Source of the DNA: Thiodiazotropha sp040506775
GTDB taxonomy: Bacteria; Pseudomonadota; Gammaproteobacteria; Chromatiales; Chromatiaceae
NCBI GenBank assembly: GCA_040506775.1
Contig: JBEVWC010000004.1
Coordinates: 68,959-132,958 of the forward strand
DNA length: 64,000 nucleotides
Direction: 5' to 3'
Position numbers and translations under genes: made by a program. Positions within the stretch are counted from its first letter, which is position 1, and the number at the start of each line of letters is the position of its first letter. The notes beneath the pieces were generated by a model that saw only the letters and a list, made by a program, of their open reading frames with translations, did no database searches and was not told where the DNA came from. Positions 52,792-61,589 of the stretch are shown here, piece after piece.

Positions 52792-53649
52792 ATGACCCGG
52801 AAAGTGCTTCGGCCACTTCTCTCATTGATGGCCTGTCTGCTGTTTTTTACAGGTGCATCCCAGGCGGGTGACAACCCTAACAAAACCATCAGGCTGGCGA
52901 CAACCACCAGTACCGACAACTCAGGCCTGCTGAATGACCTGCTGCCGAAGTTCACCGAGGACACCGGTTATCAGGTGCATGTCATTGCTGTCGGAACCGG
53001 CAAGGCGCTGCGTATGGGGCAGGACGGGGATGTGGACGTGGTACTGGTCCATGCGCGCCCGGCTGAGGACAAATTCGTGGCCGAAGGTTACGGCGACAAG
53101 CGCTACGGTGTGATGTACAACGATTTTGTCATCGTCGGTCCCGCCAGCGATCCGGCCGGTATCGCCGGCGCCAACTCTGCCTCTGAGGCACTCGGCAGGA
53201 TCGCCAAGAGCCAATCCACTTTCGTCTCCCGCGGGGACGACTCCGGCACCCACAAGAAGGAACGCAGTCTCTGGAAGAGCGCAGGTATCCAGCCTGAGGG
53301 CAGTTGGTACCGTGAGGCCGGTCAGGGCATGGGCAAGGTGTTGCAGATCGCCTCCGAGATGGATGGCTACACCCTGACCGACCGGGGCACCTGGCTTGCC
53401 TATCAGGACAAGCTGCCTTTGCGCATCGCCTTTGAAGGCGACCCGGTGATGTTCAATCCCTACGGCATCATCGCAGTCAATCCGCAGCGTCACCCGGACA
53501 CCAACTATGAAGGCGCCCGGGCTCTGATCGGCTGGATGATCTCGCCAACGGGTCAGAAACTGATCGGCGACTTCAAGATCGGAAAGAACACCCTGTTCAC
53601 TCCCGACGCCAGTGCGGAAGAGTTTGCGGCCTTTTCTGAAGCACATTGA
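52792..53649 (+). CDS. tupA: Tungstate-binding periplasmic protein TupA
   Basis: 285 aa solute-binding protein with signal peptide MTRKVLRPLLSLMACLLFFT ending near GASQAG. The mature N-terminus has the TupA motif RLATTTSTDNSGLLNDLLPKF, where the Thr/Ser run binds the oxyanion. FVSRGDDSGTHKKERSLW and MNP-like VMFNPYGIIAVNP follow. Distinguished from ModA by TTTST. First gene of the eight-gene tup-mob-moe-moa unit. Confidence 0.93.
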   Translation: MTRKVLRPLLSLMACLLFFTGASQAGDNPNKTIRLATTTSTDNSGLLNDLLPKFTEDTGYQVHVIAVGTGKALRMGQDGDVDVVLVHARPAEDKFVAEGYGDKRYGVMYNDFVIVGPASDPAGIAGANSASEALGRIAKSQSTFVSRGDDSGTHKKERSLWKSAGIQPEGSWYREAGQGMGKVLQIASEMDGYTLTDRGTWLAYQDKLPLRIAFEGDPVMFNPYGIIAVNPQRHPDTNYEGARALIGWMISPTGQKLIGDFKIGKNTLFTPDASAEEFAAFSEAH

Positions 53650-54350
53650 TGGAGCAGTTGAGCAGCGCGATCGGCACTGCCCTGGAACTGCTTTTCAGCG
53701 GTAACCCCGATCTGTGGGAGATTGTCGGCATCTCCTTTCGCGTCTCGTTCATCGCGATTATCGCCGCAACCCCGCTCGCGCTGCTGACAGCCTTCGCCCT
53801 CGCCTATCTGCGTTTTCCCGGGCGAAGGCTGCTGATCTCCATCAACAGCACTCTATTGTCCGTGCCGGCGGTTGTAGTGGGACTCACGCTCTATATTCTG
53901 TTGTCTCGCCAGGGACCCCTGGGTGAGTGGAAACTGCTGTTCACCCAGACCGCCATGGTGCTGGGTCAGATCGCACTGGCCTTTCCGATCCTTGCTGCCA
54001 TGGGACACTCGGCCCTGCAGGCGGTGGACAAGCGGGCCTGGGAGACCGCCCGAACCCTGGGGGCCAGTCCACTGCGGGCCTTCATCACACTGATGCACGA
54101 AGCAAGGTTCGGTCTCATGGCCGCGTTGCTCGCCGCCTTCGGACGCATCATCGCCGAGGTGGGCGCCTCGATGATGCTCGGCGGAAACATTCTCCACTAT
54201 ACCCGGAACATACCCACTGCCATCGCCCTGGAAACCAGCAAGGGTGAGTTTGCCCAAGGGATCGCCCTGGGGATCGTACTCCTGACCCTGGCCTTCACCC
54301 TCAACGCGCTGCTGCAGAACTTTCAAGGCAGGGGACAACCCGTGACATGA
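53649..54350 (+). CDS. tupB: Tungstate ABC transporter permease TupB
   Basis: 233 aa, five to six helices, binding-protein-dependent permease fold. The EAA loop is ARTLGASPLRAFITLMHEARFG. The ATG shares its A with the tupA stop (TGATG at 53647-53651); a TTG one codon earlier is unlikely. Pairs with TupA and TupC in the inner membrane. Confidence 0.93.
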   Translation: MEQLSSAIGTALELLFSGNPDLWEIVGISFRVSFIAIIAATPLALLTAFALAYLRFPGRRLLISINSTLLSVPAVVVGLTLYILLSRQGPLGEWKLLFTQTAMVLGQIALAFPILAAMGHSALQAVDKRAWETARTLGASPLRAFITLMHEARFGLMAALLAAFGRIIAEVGASMMLGGNILHYTRNIPTAIALETSKGEFAQGIALGIVLLTLAFTLNALLQNFQGRGQPVT

Positions 54351-55069
54351 ACACTGAAACTCGACTGCAATTAAAGAACCTCTGCAAAAGCTTCGGCAAA
54401 CGGCGGGTACTCAACAACGTCGCGCTGGCGCTCGGCGCTGGAGAGGTCATCCTGCTGTGCGGTCCCAACGGCGCCGGCAAAAGCACCCTGCTGCGAATCC
54501 TCGCCGGACTCGAAAAACCCGATCGCGCGGAGCTGTCTGTCAGCGACACGGATCTGCGCTCCTGGCGTCATTGCAAGCAGCGTCTGCTGGAGCAGACCCT
54601 CTATCTCCACCAGCATCCGTATATGTTTGACGGCTCGGTTCGCTATAATCTTGCCTATGCCCTGCCGCGAAAACTTGACGCACAGGCCCGCCGGGAGCGG
54701 ATCGATCAGGCATTGGCCTGGGGAGGCATCGCGCATCTTCAGGATAATCCATCGAAAAACCTCTCCGGTGGGGAGAGGCAGAGGGTTTCATTGGCCAGGG
54801 CCTGGCTCAGGCAACCGAGGATACTGTTTTTGGACGAACCGACTGCCAATCTCGACCAGGCATCGAGACAACGCACACTCGACCTGCTGACTCCGCTCAA
54901 GGCGTCCGGCATGTCCATGGTCATCGCCAGTCACGATGCCCATCACTTTGCCCCGCTGGCCGATCGCACCCTCTATCTGCATGAGCGGCAACTGATTGAG
55001 GCACAACCCATACTCAACAGTCGCATCCTGCCCGGCGAGCCAGACCTGTCCGTGAGAATTCCGGCATGA
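54347..55069 (+). CDS. tupC: Tungstate ABC transporter ATPase TupC
   Basis: 240 aa ABC ATPase. Walker A CGPNGAGKSTLLRILAG, Q-loop in LYLHQHPYMFDGSV, signature LSGGERQRVSLARAW, Walker B ILFLDEPTANLD, switch His in VIASHDAHHF. It lacks the C-terminal TOBE domain that ModC carries, in line with TupC. ATGA overlap with tupB and 4-nt overlap with mobA. Confidence 0.93.
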   Translation: MNTETRLQLKNLCKSFGKRRVLNNVALALGAGEVILLCGPNGAGKSTLLRILAGLEKPDRAELSVSDTDLRSWRHCKQRLLEQTLYLHQHPYMFDGSVRYNLAYALPRKLDAQARRERIDQALAWGGIAHLQDNPSKNLSGGERQRVSLARAWLRQPRILFLDEPTANLDQASRQRTLDLLTPLKASGMSMVIASHDAHHFAPLADRTLYLHERQLIEAQPILNSRILPGEPDLSVRIPA

Positions 55070-55659
55070 TCAGCCCTGACGATATCACCGCCGTGATACT
55101 CGCCGGTGGGCGCGGACAACGCATGGGCGGCGTCGACAAGGGACTGGTCATGTTCAACGGGCGACCGCTCATCGCCCATGTCATCGAGGCAATCGCGCCC
55201 CAGGTGCGCAGCCTGATGATCAATGCCAACCGCAACCTGGCGCAGTATCAGCAATTCGGATACCCGGTGTTCGCGGACTCCCTGAACGACTTCCAGGGTC
55301 CCCTGGCCGGTTTTCTCGCCGCCATGGAGGTGGTGCAGACCCCCTACCTGGTCACCGTCCCCTGCGACGGCCCGTTGCTGGCCAACCACCTGGTTTACCG
55401 ACTCAGCCAGGCACTCGAACGTGACTCGGCGGAGATCGCAGTGGCTCATGACGGGCAACGGCTGCAACCGGTCTATGCCATGCTCCCTGTCTCGCTGAAG
55501 CAGAGCCTGCACGATTACCTGGCAGGCGGTGATCGCAAGATCGATCTCTGGTATGCCCAGCACCAGATGACCACGGCGGATTTCTCCGACCTGCCGGACA
55601 CCTTCATCAACATCAACACCGAGGAGGAGCGCGATCGTTTGCAGGGTGACCCATCGTGA
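55066..55659 (+). CDS. mobA: Molybdenum cofactor guanylyltransferase
   Basis: Adds GMP to Mo/W-molybdopterin to form the (bis-)MGD cofactor used by FDH. 197 aa. Nucleotidyltransferase motif VILAGGRGQRMGGVDKGL, Mg-binding VPCDGPLLANHLV, and the product-side SLHDYLAGGDRKID. Overlaps tupC and mobB by 4 nt each. Confidence 0.95.
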   Translation: MISPDDITAVILAGGRGQRMGGVDKGLVMFNGRPLIAHVIEAIAPQVRSLMINANRNLAQYQQFGYPVFADSLNDFQGPLAGFLAAMEVVQTPYLVTVPCDGPLLANHLVYRLSQALERDSAEIAVAHDGQRLQPVYAMLPVSLKQSLHDYLAGGDRKIDLWYAQHQMTTADFSDLPDTFININTEEERDRLQGDPS

Positions 55660-56183
55660 TCGATTTTCCCCGACCCCTGCTCGGTTTCAGCGCCTACAGC
55701 GGAACCGGCAAGACCACCCTGTTGAAACAACTCCTGCCCATCCTGCGGGAGCAGGGCCTGCGGGTTGCCGTGATCAAGCACGCACACCACAGTTTCGATG
55801 TGGATCAGCCGGGCAAGGACAGTCATGAACTGCGCATGGCCGGTGCCAGTCCAATGTTGATCGCATCCCGGCGCCGCATGGCCATGATCGTCGAGTTTAA
55901 TCCACGAGACGATGAACCCACCCTTGAGGAATTGCTTCCCAACCTCGATCCGCACAGCATCGACCTTGTGCTCGTGGAAGGATTCAAGCAGGCGGATTTC
56001 GCAAAAATCGAACTGCACCGGCCATCCCTGGGCAAACCCTTGCTCTGCACCGGTGATCCGCGGATCATTGCCCTGGCATCCGATGCCGATATCCCGGAGG
56101 CTCCCGCGACCCTGCCCCGGCTCGACATCAATGACCCCCATGGGATTGCCGCATTCATACTGCGGCAAATTGTCGCCATCTGA
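55656..56183 (+). CDS. mobB: Molybdopterin-guanine dinucleotide biosynthesis adaptor MobB
   Basis: GTP-binding helper of MobA. 175 aa. Walker A LGFSAYSGTGKTTLLKQLLP, the conserved VAVIKHAHHSFDVDQPGKDSHELRMAGA block and DLVLVEGFKQADFAKIELHR. Not essential in E. coli. Between mobA (overlapping) and moeA (20 nt). Confidence 0.95.
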   Translation: MIDFPRPLLGFSAYSGTGKTTLLKQLLPILREQGLRVAVIKHAHHSFDVDQPGKDSHELRMAGASPMLIASRRRMAMIVEFNPRDDEPTLEELLPNLDPHSIDLVLVEGFKQADFAKIELHRPSLGKPLLCTGDPRIIALASDADIPEAPATLPRLDINDPHGIAAFILRQIVAI

Positions 56184-56203
56184 GAAATCCAGGGCCGAAT
56201 GTC

Positions 56204-57472
56204 ATGACCCAAAACCCGTTGCACGTCACCGCCAGCTGCGCGGACCCCGAATCCCCGCAAACCCTCACCGTCGAGAATGCACGGGCGAAAATCCTGAGCG
56301 ACCTGAAACCGGTCGAAGCCTGTGAGCGGCTGGCCTTGCGCGATGCCTTGCACCGGGTACTCGCAGAATCCATCATCTCCCCCGTCGATGTACCCGGGCA
56401 TACCAACTCCGCGATGGACGGTTATGCCCTCTCCGGCAGCGACCTGACCACCCCGTCGACGGACCTGAAACTCATTGGTGCCGCGCTTGCGGGAAACCCC
56501 TTTCAGGGCCGCTGTGGACCCGGAGAGTGCGTGCGCATCATGACGGGCGCACCCATGCCTCCGGGCACGGACACCGTGGTCATGCAGGAACAGAGCCAGG
56601 AGATCGGGGCGGATGTCATTCGCTTCGGAGAGGGTCACCGGAGCGGTCAAAACGTGCGCCATGCCGGGGAAGACATCGCAAGCGGTTCGGTGGTGCTGGA
56701 GCCAGGTCGGCGCCTGACACCGGCGGACCTCGGCATCATCGCGTCACTGGGTTTTGCCGAAGTGAGTGTACGGCGCCGACCCCGGGTGGCGTTTTTCTCC
56801 ACAGGGGATGAATTGCGTGGTCTCGGCGAGGTCCTCGGCGAAGGGGAACTCTACGACAGCAATCGATACACCCTCCACGGCATGCTCCAGCGGGCCGGCG
56901 TGGAGACCCTGGACCTGGGCGTGATCCGGGACGATCCGGATGCCCTGAAACAGGCTTTTCAGCAGGCCGCCGCGTCAGCGGACGTGGTGATCTCTTCCGG
57001 CGGCGTCTCCGTCGGCAGCGCCGACTATACCAAGTCGGTGTTGCAGTCCTGCGGTGAAATCGCGTTCTGGAAAATCGCCATGAAACCCGGACGACCCCTG
57101 ACCTTCGGCACCCTGGACGGAGCGGTATTCTTCGGCCTGCCGGGTAACCCGGTGGCGGTGATGGTGAGCTTTTATCAATTCGTCCTGCCGGCCCTGCACT
57201 GGCTCTCGAGCGGCACGGAATACCGCCCCTTCACCCTCATGGCGCGCTGTGAAAACCGGCTGCGCAAGCGCCCCGGCCGCTTCGAATTCGTTCGCGGCGA
57301 CCTGCAGCAGACCCCCGATGGGAATTTCAGGGTTACCGGCCTGGCCCAGCAGGGGTCGGGGATCCTCACCTCCATGAGCCGAGGCAATTGTTTCATTCTG
57401 CTGGAGACCAACCGTGATGGCGTCGAACCCGGTGACCTGGTGCGGGTACAACCTTTTGCCGCAATGATCTGA
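56204..57472 (+). CDS. moeA: Molybdopterin molybdenumtransferase MoeA
   Basis: Inserts molybdate (or tungstate) into adenylated molybdopterin. 422 aa. Motifs in order: GHTNSAMDGYALS, RIMTGAPMPPGTDTVVMQE, RPRVAFFSTGDELRGLGE, YDSNRYTLHGML, ISSGGVSVGSADYTKSVL and FFGLPGNPVAVMVSFYQF. Most organisms handling both metals have two MoeA proteins; only one is in this window. Confidence 0.96.
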   Translation: MTQNPLHVTASCADPESPQTLTVENARAKILSDLKPVEACERLALRDALHRVLAESIISPVDVPGHTNSAMDGYALSGSDLTTPSTDLKLIGAALAGNPFQGRCGPGECVRIMTGAPMPPGTDTVVMQEQSQEIGADVIRFGEGHRSGQNVRHAGEDIASGSVVLEPGRRLTPADLGIIASLGFAEVSVRRRPRVAFFSTGDELRGLGEVLGEGELYDSNRYTLHGMLQRAGVETLDLGVIRDDPDALKQAFQQAAASADVVISSGGVSVGSADYTKSVLQSCGEIAFWKIAMKPGRPLTFGTLDGAVFFGLPGNPVAVMVSFYQFVLPALHWLSSGTEYRPFTLMARCENRLRKRPGRFEFVRGDLQQTPDGNFRVTGLAQQGSGILTSMSRGNCFILLETNRDGVEPGDLVRVQPFAAMI

Positions 57473-57569
57473 ATCACAGCATCCAGGCATGTATGAACAC
57501 CAGAGTTCTGCCATCTCAACGCGTTGACAACCCATCTACCCTCGACCACGATTGAATGACTATCTCTGA

Positions 57570-57833
57570 ATGAGTGAACGAATGATCGACGTACGATACT
57601 TCGCCCGATTCCGGGAAGAACTGGACACAGACGGTGAGCAGATCGAAGCGATCCAGGCCGAGACGCTGGATGCACTGCTCAAGACATTGCGCACACGGGA
57701 CGGTGTATGGGCGCGCCTGTTTGCAGAGGACCAGCGGGTCATGATGGCGGTCAACCAGGAGATTGCAGATCGCAATACCCCGCTCCGCGACGGTGACGAA
57801 GTCGCCCTGTTCCCTCCCGTAACCGGGGGATAA
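57570..57833 (+). CDS. moaD: Molybdopterin synthase small subunit MoaD
   Basis: Ubiquitin-like sulfur carrier. 87 aa (or 83 from the ATG at 57582, MIDVRYFARFRE). The C-terminus FPPVTGG ends in the essential double glycine that becomes the thiocarboxylate. 97 nt after moeA, which holds nothing recognisable, and 5 nt before moaE. Confidence 0.93.
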   Translation: MSERMIDVRYFARFREELDTDGEQIEAIQAETLDALLKTLRTRDGVWARLFAEDQRVMMAVNQEIADRNTPLRDGDEVALFPPVTGG

Positions 57834-57838
57834 AGATC

Positions 57839-58297
57839 ATGATTCACGTTCGCGTCCAGGCAGAACCCCTGGATCCCCATCGGGAAGTCGATCTGCTCAC
57901 ACAGGACAATCCGCGGATTGGTGGCGTGGTCAGCTTCATCGGTCTGATGCGTGACATCAATGACGGGGAAAAGGTCGAACGCCTGTTTCTCGAGCACTAC
58001 CCGGGCATGACCGAAAAGGCGCTACAGAAGATCGCCGAGGAAGCCGTCGAACGCTGGCAGCTCGAAGGCTGCCGGGTGGTACACCGGGTCGGTGAAATGG
58101 CGCCCTGCGAACCCATCGTGGTGGTCGCAGTCGCAGCCCAGCATCGAAAGGCCGCTTTCCTGGGCTGTGAATTCATCATCGACTACCTGAAGACCCGCGC
58201 ACCATTCTGGAAGAAGGAGAAAACCGGCAACGGCGAGCGCTGGGTGGATGCCCGTGATACGGATGATGAAGCCGAAAAGAAGTGGCAGGCGACGTAG
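57839..58297 (+). CDS. moaE: Molybdopterin synthase large subunit MoaE
   Basis: Converts cyclic pyranopterin monophosphate to molybdopterin with MoaD thiocarboxylate. 152 aa. Signatures: GGVVSFIGLMRDINDGEKVERLFLEHYPGM split across the N-half, RVGEMAPCEPIVVVAVAAQHRKAAF, and the active-site lysines in LKTRAPFWKKEKT. The stop codon TAG lies in the GTAG head of a family C repeat, so the repeat inserted at or supplied the gene end. Last gene of the tup-mob-moe-moa unit. Confidence 0.95.
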   Translation: MIHVRVQAEPLDPHREVDLLTQDNPRIGGVVSFIGLMRDINDGEKVERLFLEHYPGMTEKALQKIAEEAVERWQLEGCRVVHRVGEMAPCEPIVVVAVAAQHRKAAFLGCEFIIDYLKTRAPFWKKEKTGNGERWVDARDTDDEAEKKWQAT

Positions 58298-58379
58298 CCC
58301 GGGTGCAGCAAAGCGGAACCCGGGATCCACCCCCGAAGCTCCGACTCACCCGGGTTGCGCTTCGCTTCACCCGGGCTAC
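58294..58379. repeat. Paired GTAG-headed REP (REPIN), family C
   Basis: 86 nt from GTAGCCCGGGTGCAGCAAAG to CACCCGGGCTAC, inverted arms with GTAG/CTAC ends. Its head contains the moaE stop codon. Nearly identical to the element at 58560-58645. Confidence 0.88.
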
Positions 58380-58441
58380 TCGCTACTCGCTACTCGCTGC
58401 AGACTTAACGATGGCACTGAGAAATCATGTTCCCCATACGT

Positions 58442-58468
58442 CTCGTTCCCACGCTCTGCGTGGGAATG
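58442..58468. repeat. Single arm of family A palindrome
   Basis: CTCGTTCCCACGC-TCT-GCGTGGGAATG without a recognisable partner arm downstream. Confidence 0.85.
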
Positions 58469-58559
58469 AATACCGAGACCATCGGTTTATTGATCAAGCT
58501 TGAGCTGACCGCATTTCGCTCTTAATTTGAATGTCTGAACCGGTTATTCATACCGCGAC

Positions 58560-58645
58560 GTAGCCCGGGTGCAGCAAAGCGGAACCCGGGATCTACCCCC
58601 GAAGCTCCGGCTCTCCCGGGTTCCGCTTCGCTCCACCCGGGCTAC
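58560..58645. repeat. Paired GTAG-headed REP (REPIN), family C
   Basis: Second 86-nt copy of the 58294 element, same ends and centre with a few substitutions. It ends 27 nt before the manC-type stop. Together the repeats fill the 374-nt gap between convergent moaE and the mannose gene; a T-run after that stop may help terminate it. Confidence 0.88.
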
Positions 58646-58671
58646 TCGCTAAGGCTACAAAAAAACCGCCT

Positions 58672-60105
58672 TTAGCCGTTTTCCCGTCCATAAATATCCG
58701 TAAACCTCACGATGTCATCCTCGCCCAGGTAACTACCGGTCTGTATCTCGACGATCTCCAAAGGAATCAGGCCGGGATTTTCAAGACGATGCTTGGTACC
58801 CAGGGGGATGTATACCGACTGATCCTCTGTCAGGAGCAACTCCTTCTCTCCCCGGGTAATCTTGGCTGTGCCCTTGACCACCACCCAGTGTTCCGCGCGA
58901 TGATGGTGCTTTTGCAGCGAAAGACTCGCACCCGGATTGACCACGATACGCTTGACCTTGAAGCGTTCACACTCATCAACGGTTTCATAGTTGCCCCAGG
59001 GACGATACACCCGGGCATGAATTTCATATTCACTGCGACCGGAAGCCTTGAGCTGCTCAACGATCTCCTTCACATCCTGGGAGTGGTCTTTGTTGGCCAC
59101 CAGTATTGCATCCGCGGTTTCGATAACGATCAGGTTATCCAATCCGATACCGGCAATCATGCGGTTTTCACTGCGCAAATAGCTGTTTGTGACATCCTTG
59201 ATCAGCACATCGCCCATAAACACATTGCCATGCTCTGGGTCATCACAGGCGAATTCGGAGAGGGCTGACCAGGAACCGATATCGCTCCAACCTACATCCA
59301 TGGGCACCACAACGGCCTTTTCGGTTTTTTCCATGACCGCGTAGTCGATCGACTGAGACGGACAATCGGTAAAGGCCTGATTCTCCAGACGCAGAAAATC
59401 CAGGTCTGCGGTCTTACCCATATAGGCCTGCTGCGCGGCACTCAGAATATCCGGATGAAAGGTTTCCAGCTCTTTCAGATAGGCATCGGCGCGAAATGCG
59501 AACATACCGCTGTTCCAGAGATACTCACCCGAGTCGAGGTAGGCCTGGGCCGTTTCCAGGTTTGGTTTCTCAACGAACCGGTCCACCAGACAGGCATCCT
59601 CATCGGTGGTATCCCCCCCCTTCCGGATGTACCCGTAACCGGTCTCCGGTTTGGTGGGTACGATACCGAATGTGACGAGATTACCGGTTTCCGCCGCACG
59701 CGCACCTTTGAGCATGATCTCTGTAAACAGGGCTTCATTGGCAATCACATGATCCGAAGGTGAAACCAGCAGGATGGCATCCGGGCTGGCTTCCAGAGCA
59801 TGGAAGGCGGCACAGGCAATAGCCGGTGCGGTATTTCGCCCGACCGGTTCCAAAAGTATTCCGTTGGCGGATTGTCCTTTCGAGCGCATCTGCTCGGCCA
59901 CCAGAAATCGGTGCTCATCATTGCACACGATCAGGGCATCACTGACACCCGGTATCGCCATGAAGCGTTTCACGGTCCTCTGGAACAGGGAGTCACCCTC
60001 AATCAGGGAAATGAACTGCTTGGGATAAGCACTTCTGGACAGGGGCCAAAGACGGGTCCCGGAACCACCGGACAATATGACAGGGATGATCAATGTACTC
60101 TCCAT
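58672..60105 (-). CDS. Mannose-1-phosphate guanylyltransferase / mannose-6-phosphate isomerase
   Basis: Type II bifunctional enzyme giving GDP-mannose for polysaccharides. The N-terminal nucleotidyltransferase has VILSGGSGTRLWPLSRSAYPKQF and FVEKPNLETAQAYL; the C-terminal cupin isomerase domain has YETVDECERFKVKRIVVNPG and SLQKHHHRAEHWVVVKGTAKI. 477 aa from the ATG at 60105. A TTG at 60096, with GGAG 6 nt upstream, would start nearer the conserved region; the longest frame begins at 60126. It overlaps the phosphomutase gene slightly, so the two are coupled. Homologues are named manC, algA, cpsB or xanB. Confidence 0.94.
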   Translation of the reverse strand: MESTLIIPVILSGGSGTRLWPLSRSAYPKQFISLIEGDSLFQRTVKRFMAIPGVSDALIVCNDEHRFLVAEQMRSKGQSANGILLEPVGRNTAPAIACAAFHALEASPDAILLVSPSDHVIANEALFTEIMLKGARAAETGNLVTFGIVPTKPETGYGYIRKGGDTTDEDACLVDRFVEKPNLETAQAYLDSGEYLWNSGMFAFRADAYLKELETFHPDILSAAQQAYMGKTADLDFLRLENQAFTDCPSQSIDYAVMEKTEKAVVVPMDVGWSDIGSWSALSEFACDDPEHGNVFMGDVLIKDVTNSYLRSENRMIAGIGLDNLIVIETADAILVANKDHSQDVKEIVEQLKASGRSEYEIHARVYRPWGNYETVDECERFKVKRIVVNPGASLSLQKHHHRAEHWVVVKGTAKITRGEKELLLTEDQSVYIPLGTKHRLENPGLIPLEIVEIQTGSYLGEDDIVRFTDIYGRENG

Positions 60106-61589
60106 TCTTCCAATATGTTGAGGCATTCACGATTCATTTCACGCACTTTCTGTTCGGAATCGGACTCCGTATAACAACGCAGTTCGGGGGCATTGCCTGA
60201 GGGTCTGAGATGCACGATATCACCACCGGAAAAGGTTATCCTCACCCCGTCCGTTGTGTCGATCCTCTCAACCGGTCCAAAGCGATGGTTGAATGCCTCC
60301 TCTATGGCTTGACTGTCCCGGCTGAAATCACCGCTCTGAAACTTTTCCAGCATCCGCTGACTCAGCTCCGTCGGAAAGGCCTTCAGCCGATCACTGTGAG
60401 TGTAACGCCCGGGCAGATCAAGCAGCAGTTCTGAGACTTTCTTGTTGCGTAATTTTGACAGGTGAAGAATCGCCAGAATCACAATCACTGCATCCCGGGT
60501 GGGCAATGCGGCAAGTATCCTGTCGTCTCGCAGCAGGTCATCCGCAATCAGAAAGCCTCCATTGGCCTCATAACCAACCACCCGGGACTTGCCTGATTCA
60601 ATCAAGGCCTGCATATCCGCGATCACATAGGGTGAGCCGATGCGGGTACGAACGACCCCGCGAAATTTGCCCGAGTATTCCACGGCGCTGTTGCTGCTGA
60701 CCGGAGTGACCACCCATTGCGCGTCCAGGTAGTCGGCGCACAGCAGCCCGGCGATATCGCCCCGCAACCAACGCCCCTGCTCATCACTGACCAACGGCCG
60801 GTCCGCGTCGCCATCGGTGGATACGATGGCATCCAGTGAGTTTTCTGACGCCCAGGCTGTAGCAAGTTCGACATCCTCTGGACGGATCGCCTCCGTATCC
60901 ACCGGTACGAAGGTATCGGAGTAACCCAGGCACGAAACCTCCGCGCCGAGGGCCTGCAGGATTTCGATGAGCAGTTCCCTTGCCACGCCAGAATGCTGAT
61001 AGAGACCGATGGTCAAACCTTTCAAAGTGTCCGCATCGAAGAACTCAAGGTATCGCGCCACGTAGTCGAGTCGGGCCTGATCGTCAATTTCCGGCAAGCT
61101 GTAGTCGAGTGCCAGCGAACCGGCTTCATCGAACAGGCCTTGTGGAAACGAAACCTGTTGTAGCCGTATACCTGCTTCATCCTGTTTGAGAATCTCACCG
61201 TCCGGACGGTTGAACTTGATGCCGTTCCTGTCATCGGGAATGTGGCTCCCCGTGACCATGATGGTCGGAATACTTTGCGCGATGCCAAACAGGGCAATCG
61301 CAGGAGACGGAAGACTACCGCAGTGGATCAACTGACAACCGAAGTCCTCGACTGCTTTACCCACCGCTTTCATGATTGCGGGGGTGCTCGGCCGATAGTC
61401 CCCGGCGATTGCAACGCGACAATTCCTTGAGAGCATACCGATGGTTTTCAGATGTTGGAGGAAGGCCAGCGTGTAGGCATAACACACCCGGTCGGTCATG
61501 GCACTGACGAGACCCCGGGCACCACTGGTGCCGAACCCCACCCCTGATTCCTGCATCAACTCCGCAACGGAACGTACTTTACTATCCAT
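60090..61589 (-). CDS. Phosphohexomutase (phosphomannomutase/phosphoglucomutase family)
   Basis: 499 aa alpha-D-phosphohexomutase, probably mannose-6-phosphate to mannose-1-phosphate given its neighbour. Metal loop DGDADRPLVSDEQG, sugar loop YEANGGF and phosphate-binding RPSGNAPELRCYTES are present. The catalytic phosphoserine loop reads TGSHIPDDRNGIKF (Ser115) rather than the textbook TASHNP, and the N-terminus GFGTSGARGLVSAMTD is also variant. These mark a less common subfamily, so substrate is less certain than fold. Confidence 0.9.
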   Translation of the reverse strand: MDSKVRSVAELMQESGVGFGTSGARGLVSAMTDRVCYAYTLAFLQHLKTIGMLSRNCRVAIAGDYRPSTPAIMKAVGKAVEDFGCQLIHCGSLPSPAIALFGIAQSIPTIMVTGSHIPDDRNGIKFNRPDGEILKQDEAGIRLQQVSFPQGLFDEAGSLALDYSLPEIDDQARLDYVARYLEFFDADTLKGLTIGLYQHSGVARELLIEILQALGAEVSCLGYSDTFVPVDTEAIRPEDVELATAWASENSLDAIVSTDGDADRPLVSDEQGRWLRGDIAGLLCADYLDAQWVVTPVSSNSAVEYSGKFRGVVRTRIGSPYVIADMQALIESGKSRVVGYEANGGFLIADDLLRDDRILAALPTRDAVIVILAILHLSKLRNKKVSELLLDLPGRYTHSDRLKAFPTELSQRMLEKFQSGDFSRDSQAIEEAFNHRFGPVERIDTTDGVRITFSGGDIVHLRPSGNAPELRCYTESDSEQKVREMNRECLNILEEWRVH

